Under the pieces are notes generated by a model. That model was not told the origin of the DNA. It searched no databases and worked only from the letters and a program-made list of their open reading frames with translations. The position numbers were made by a program, and so were the translations under genes. DNA of 8,046 bases from Mariprofundus sp. (GTDB taxonomy: Bacteria > Pseudomonadota > Zetaproteobacteria > Mariprofundales > Mariprofundaceae), in assembly GCA_021772845.1 (NCBI GenBank), contig JAJFLF010000090.1, forward strand, positions 1 to 8,046. The letters are read 5' to 3'. This document shows positions 7,475 to 8,046 of the stretch, piece after piece (within the stretch, counting starts at the first letter, position 1; each line of letters begins with the position of its first letter).

Positions 7475-7480
7475 CTGGCA
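7469..7480. promoter_or_regulatory. Palindrome over the -35 box (operator-like)
   Basis: TGCCA-AC-TGGCA is a perfect 5-bp inverted repeat with a 2-base centre. It covers the proposed -35 hexamer of the giant gene, the position expected for a repressor site. It is short, and the regulator is unknown. Confidence 0.3.
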
Positions 7481-7557
7481 TAGATAACAACTTTTTACGC
7501 AATGTGCTGCATACATGAGCACTATCAACACGCATATAGTTATCAAAATGACTGGTT

Positions 7558-7621
7558 AAATGCATCACTTGCCCCCCCACCTCGCAACAAGGTAAGAGAC
7601 TTATAATTTAATGATGCATTT
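7558..7621. repeat. 10-bp perfect inverted repeat with ATGCAT cores
   Basis: AAATGCATCA at 7558-7567 is the reverse complement of TGATGCATTT at 7612-7621, with 44 bases between the arms, including the C7 run and a TATAAT at 7602-7607. It could be a pair of sites for a dimeric regulator or a long-loop RNA stem. It sits between the two proposed promoters. Confidence 0.4.
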
Positions 7622-7735
7622 TTTGATGTGCTCTGGGGCACAGACAAAAACATTGGATGCAGCTACGGAGAACAGAGCATTATAACTTCCAGTCCCTTTT
7701 CAGATTAAAAAGGAGGCCTACGATAGATATACAAC

Positions 7736-7764
7736 TTGGTCTTTTTTTTTATTTCATCTATGCT
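7736..7764 (+). promoter_or_regulatory. Weak candidate promoter for the glutamate synthase-like gene
   Basis: TTGGTC (7736-7741, 3 of 6) and TATGCT (7759-7764, 4 of 6) are separated by 17 bases. The spacer starts with nine T residues. A TATACT at 7795-7800 is a better -10 box but has no -35 at a proper distance. Either could be used, perhaps with an activator. Confidence 0.25.
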
Positions 7765-7770
7765 CTTACA

Positions 7771-7789
7771 AGCATGCGCAGTTCATGCT
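7771..7789. repeat. Short inverted repeat just downstream of the plus-strand promoter
   Basis: AGCATG (7771-7776) and CATGCT (7784-7789) are exact reverse complements around a 7-base loop. The position is at or just after the expected transcription start of the plus-strand gene, fitting an operator or a 5' mRNA hairpin. There is no T-run after it, so it is not a terminator. Confidence 0.35.
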
Positions 7790-7826
7790 ACGCATATACT
7801 TCAGATTAATGATGAACTACAGATTT

Positions 7827-7833
7827 AAGGGGA
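7827..7833 (+). promoter_or_regulatory. Ribosome binding site of the glutamate synthase-like gene
   Basis: AAGGGGA ends 7 bases before the ATG at 7841, close to ideal spacing. This decides the start codon. Confidence 0.7.
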
Positions 7834-7840
7834 AGAGAAT

Positions 7841-8046
7841 ATGGTATTAACCATTGTTGGCATTGTTATCGTTTTATTGATTGCATTGGGCATTCGGGAC
7901 TACACACAAAAACACCATACTATTTTACGCAACTTCCCGATCGTAGGACATACCCGTTATATTCTGCAAAAGGTTGGCCCGGGTATGCGACAATACTGGG
8001 TCACCAACGATAAAGAGGAACAGCCCTTTAACCGTGATGAACGCTC
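7841..8046 (+). CDS. FMN-binding glutamate synthase family protein (N-terminal part, cut by window edge)
   Basis: 68 codons are visible and the frame is open to the right edge. Residues 2-18 (VLTIVGIVIVLLIALGI) form one membrane segment. It is followed by HHTILRNFPIVGHTRY (25-40) and, after GPGMRQYWVTNDKEEQPF, by NRDER near the edge. This N-terminal signature (RNFP-x-x-GH-x-RY, then RQY-x-x-x-ND-x-E-x-PF-x-RD) is typical of membrane-tethered proteins of the GltB-like Glu_synthase family, which carry an FMN/Fe-S alpha/beta-barrel domain related to the large subunit of glutamate synthase. That catalytic domain lies outside the window, so activity cannot be judged. These proteins are usually around 500 residues or more. 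The true substrate of this single-gene family is not well defined. It is transcribed away from the giant gene. Confidence 0.85.
   Translation, partial: MVLTIVGIVIVLLIALGIRDYTQKHHTILRNFPIVGHTRYILQKVGPGMRQYWVTNDKEEQPFNRDER

Larger units (their letters stand above)
7293..7840. other. Divergent intergenic region
   Basis: 548 bases between the starts of the two divergently transcribed genes. It is A+T-rich compared with the flanking coding sequence. It holds candidate promoters for both directions, a palindrome, inverted repeats, a C7 run (7572-7578) and a T9 run (7742-7750), each described where it can be supported. No tRNA, rRNA or recognised RNA family is seen, and no convincing full-length protein gene. 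Confidence 0.8.

Noticed and set aside
7356..7580. 74-codon minus-strand open frame upstream of the giant gene
   Set aside because: Composition is rich in Cys, His and Met with no recognisable domain, it has no good Shine-Dalgarno site, and it covers the proposed promoter of the giant gene. Probably chance.
7611..7685. Small plus-strand frame beginning ATGATGCAT (about 24 codons)
   Set aside because: No Shine-Dalgarno at a proper distance, no family resemblance, and it overlaps an inverted repeat that explains the sequence equally well.
7707..7750. Rho-independent terminator before the T9 run
   Set aside because: The only stem (AAAAAGGAGGCC with GGTCTTTTT) has few C-G pairs, several G-U pairs and a 19-base loop, and no plus-strand gene ends upstream of it.

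Overview
The window holds one very large gene on the minus strand, the start of a second gene on the plus strand, and the 548-base divergent intergenic region between them. The large gene begins at 7292 and is still open at base 1, so at least 2,430 codons are visible and the C-terminus is missing. It encodes a secreted, probably lipid-anchored, multidomain repeat protein. A signal peptide with a Cys-Gly-Gly-Gly-Gly start is followed by a beta-sandwich region, an HYR-like and a DUF5011-like Ig domain, and fifteen tandem Ig/cadherin-like modules joined by 'VNDAP' linkers. After these come seven FG-GAP/VCBS calcium-loop repeats, one more cadherin-like module, and an NHL propeller cut by the window edge. 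Nearly all plus-strand reading frames across 1-7290 are antisense shadows of this gene.

The tandem part has internal order. Eleven modules form a higher-order repeat of four module types (A-B-C-D, A-B-C-D, A-B-C) with a period of about 1.16 kb. A second family then follows in the order E-F-E-E. Parts of the A-B-C-D copies are almost identical at DNA level, which points to recent duplication.

The plus-strand gene starts at 7841 and is cut at the right edge after 68 codons. Its N-terminus (one membrane segment, then the RNFP..GH.RY and RQY...ND.E..PF.RD motifs) matches the FMN-binding glutamate synthase family. The intergenic region has a plausible minus-strand promoter with a palindrome over its -35 box, a 19-codon upstream ORF whose stop overlaps the start of the giant gene, several inverted repeats, and a weak plus-strand promoter with a T9 tract in its spacer.

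The lipoprotein-type signal peptide, Shine-Dalgarno sites and gene types fit a Gram-negative bacterium, most likely a gamma- or betaproteobacterium of moderate G+C. The genus cannot be told from this sequence. The two genes have no evident functional link beyond sharing the intergenic region. The giant protein is best read as a surface or periplasmic adhesion or matrix-type protein, but its ligand and exact role are not shown.
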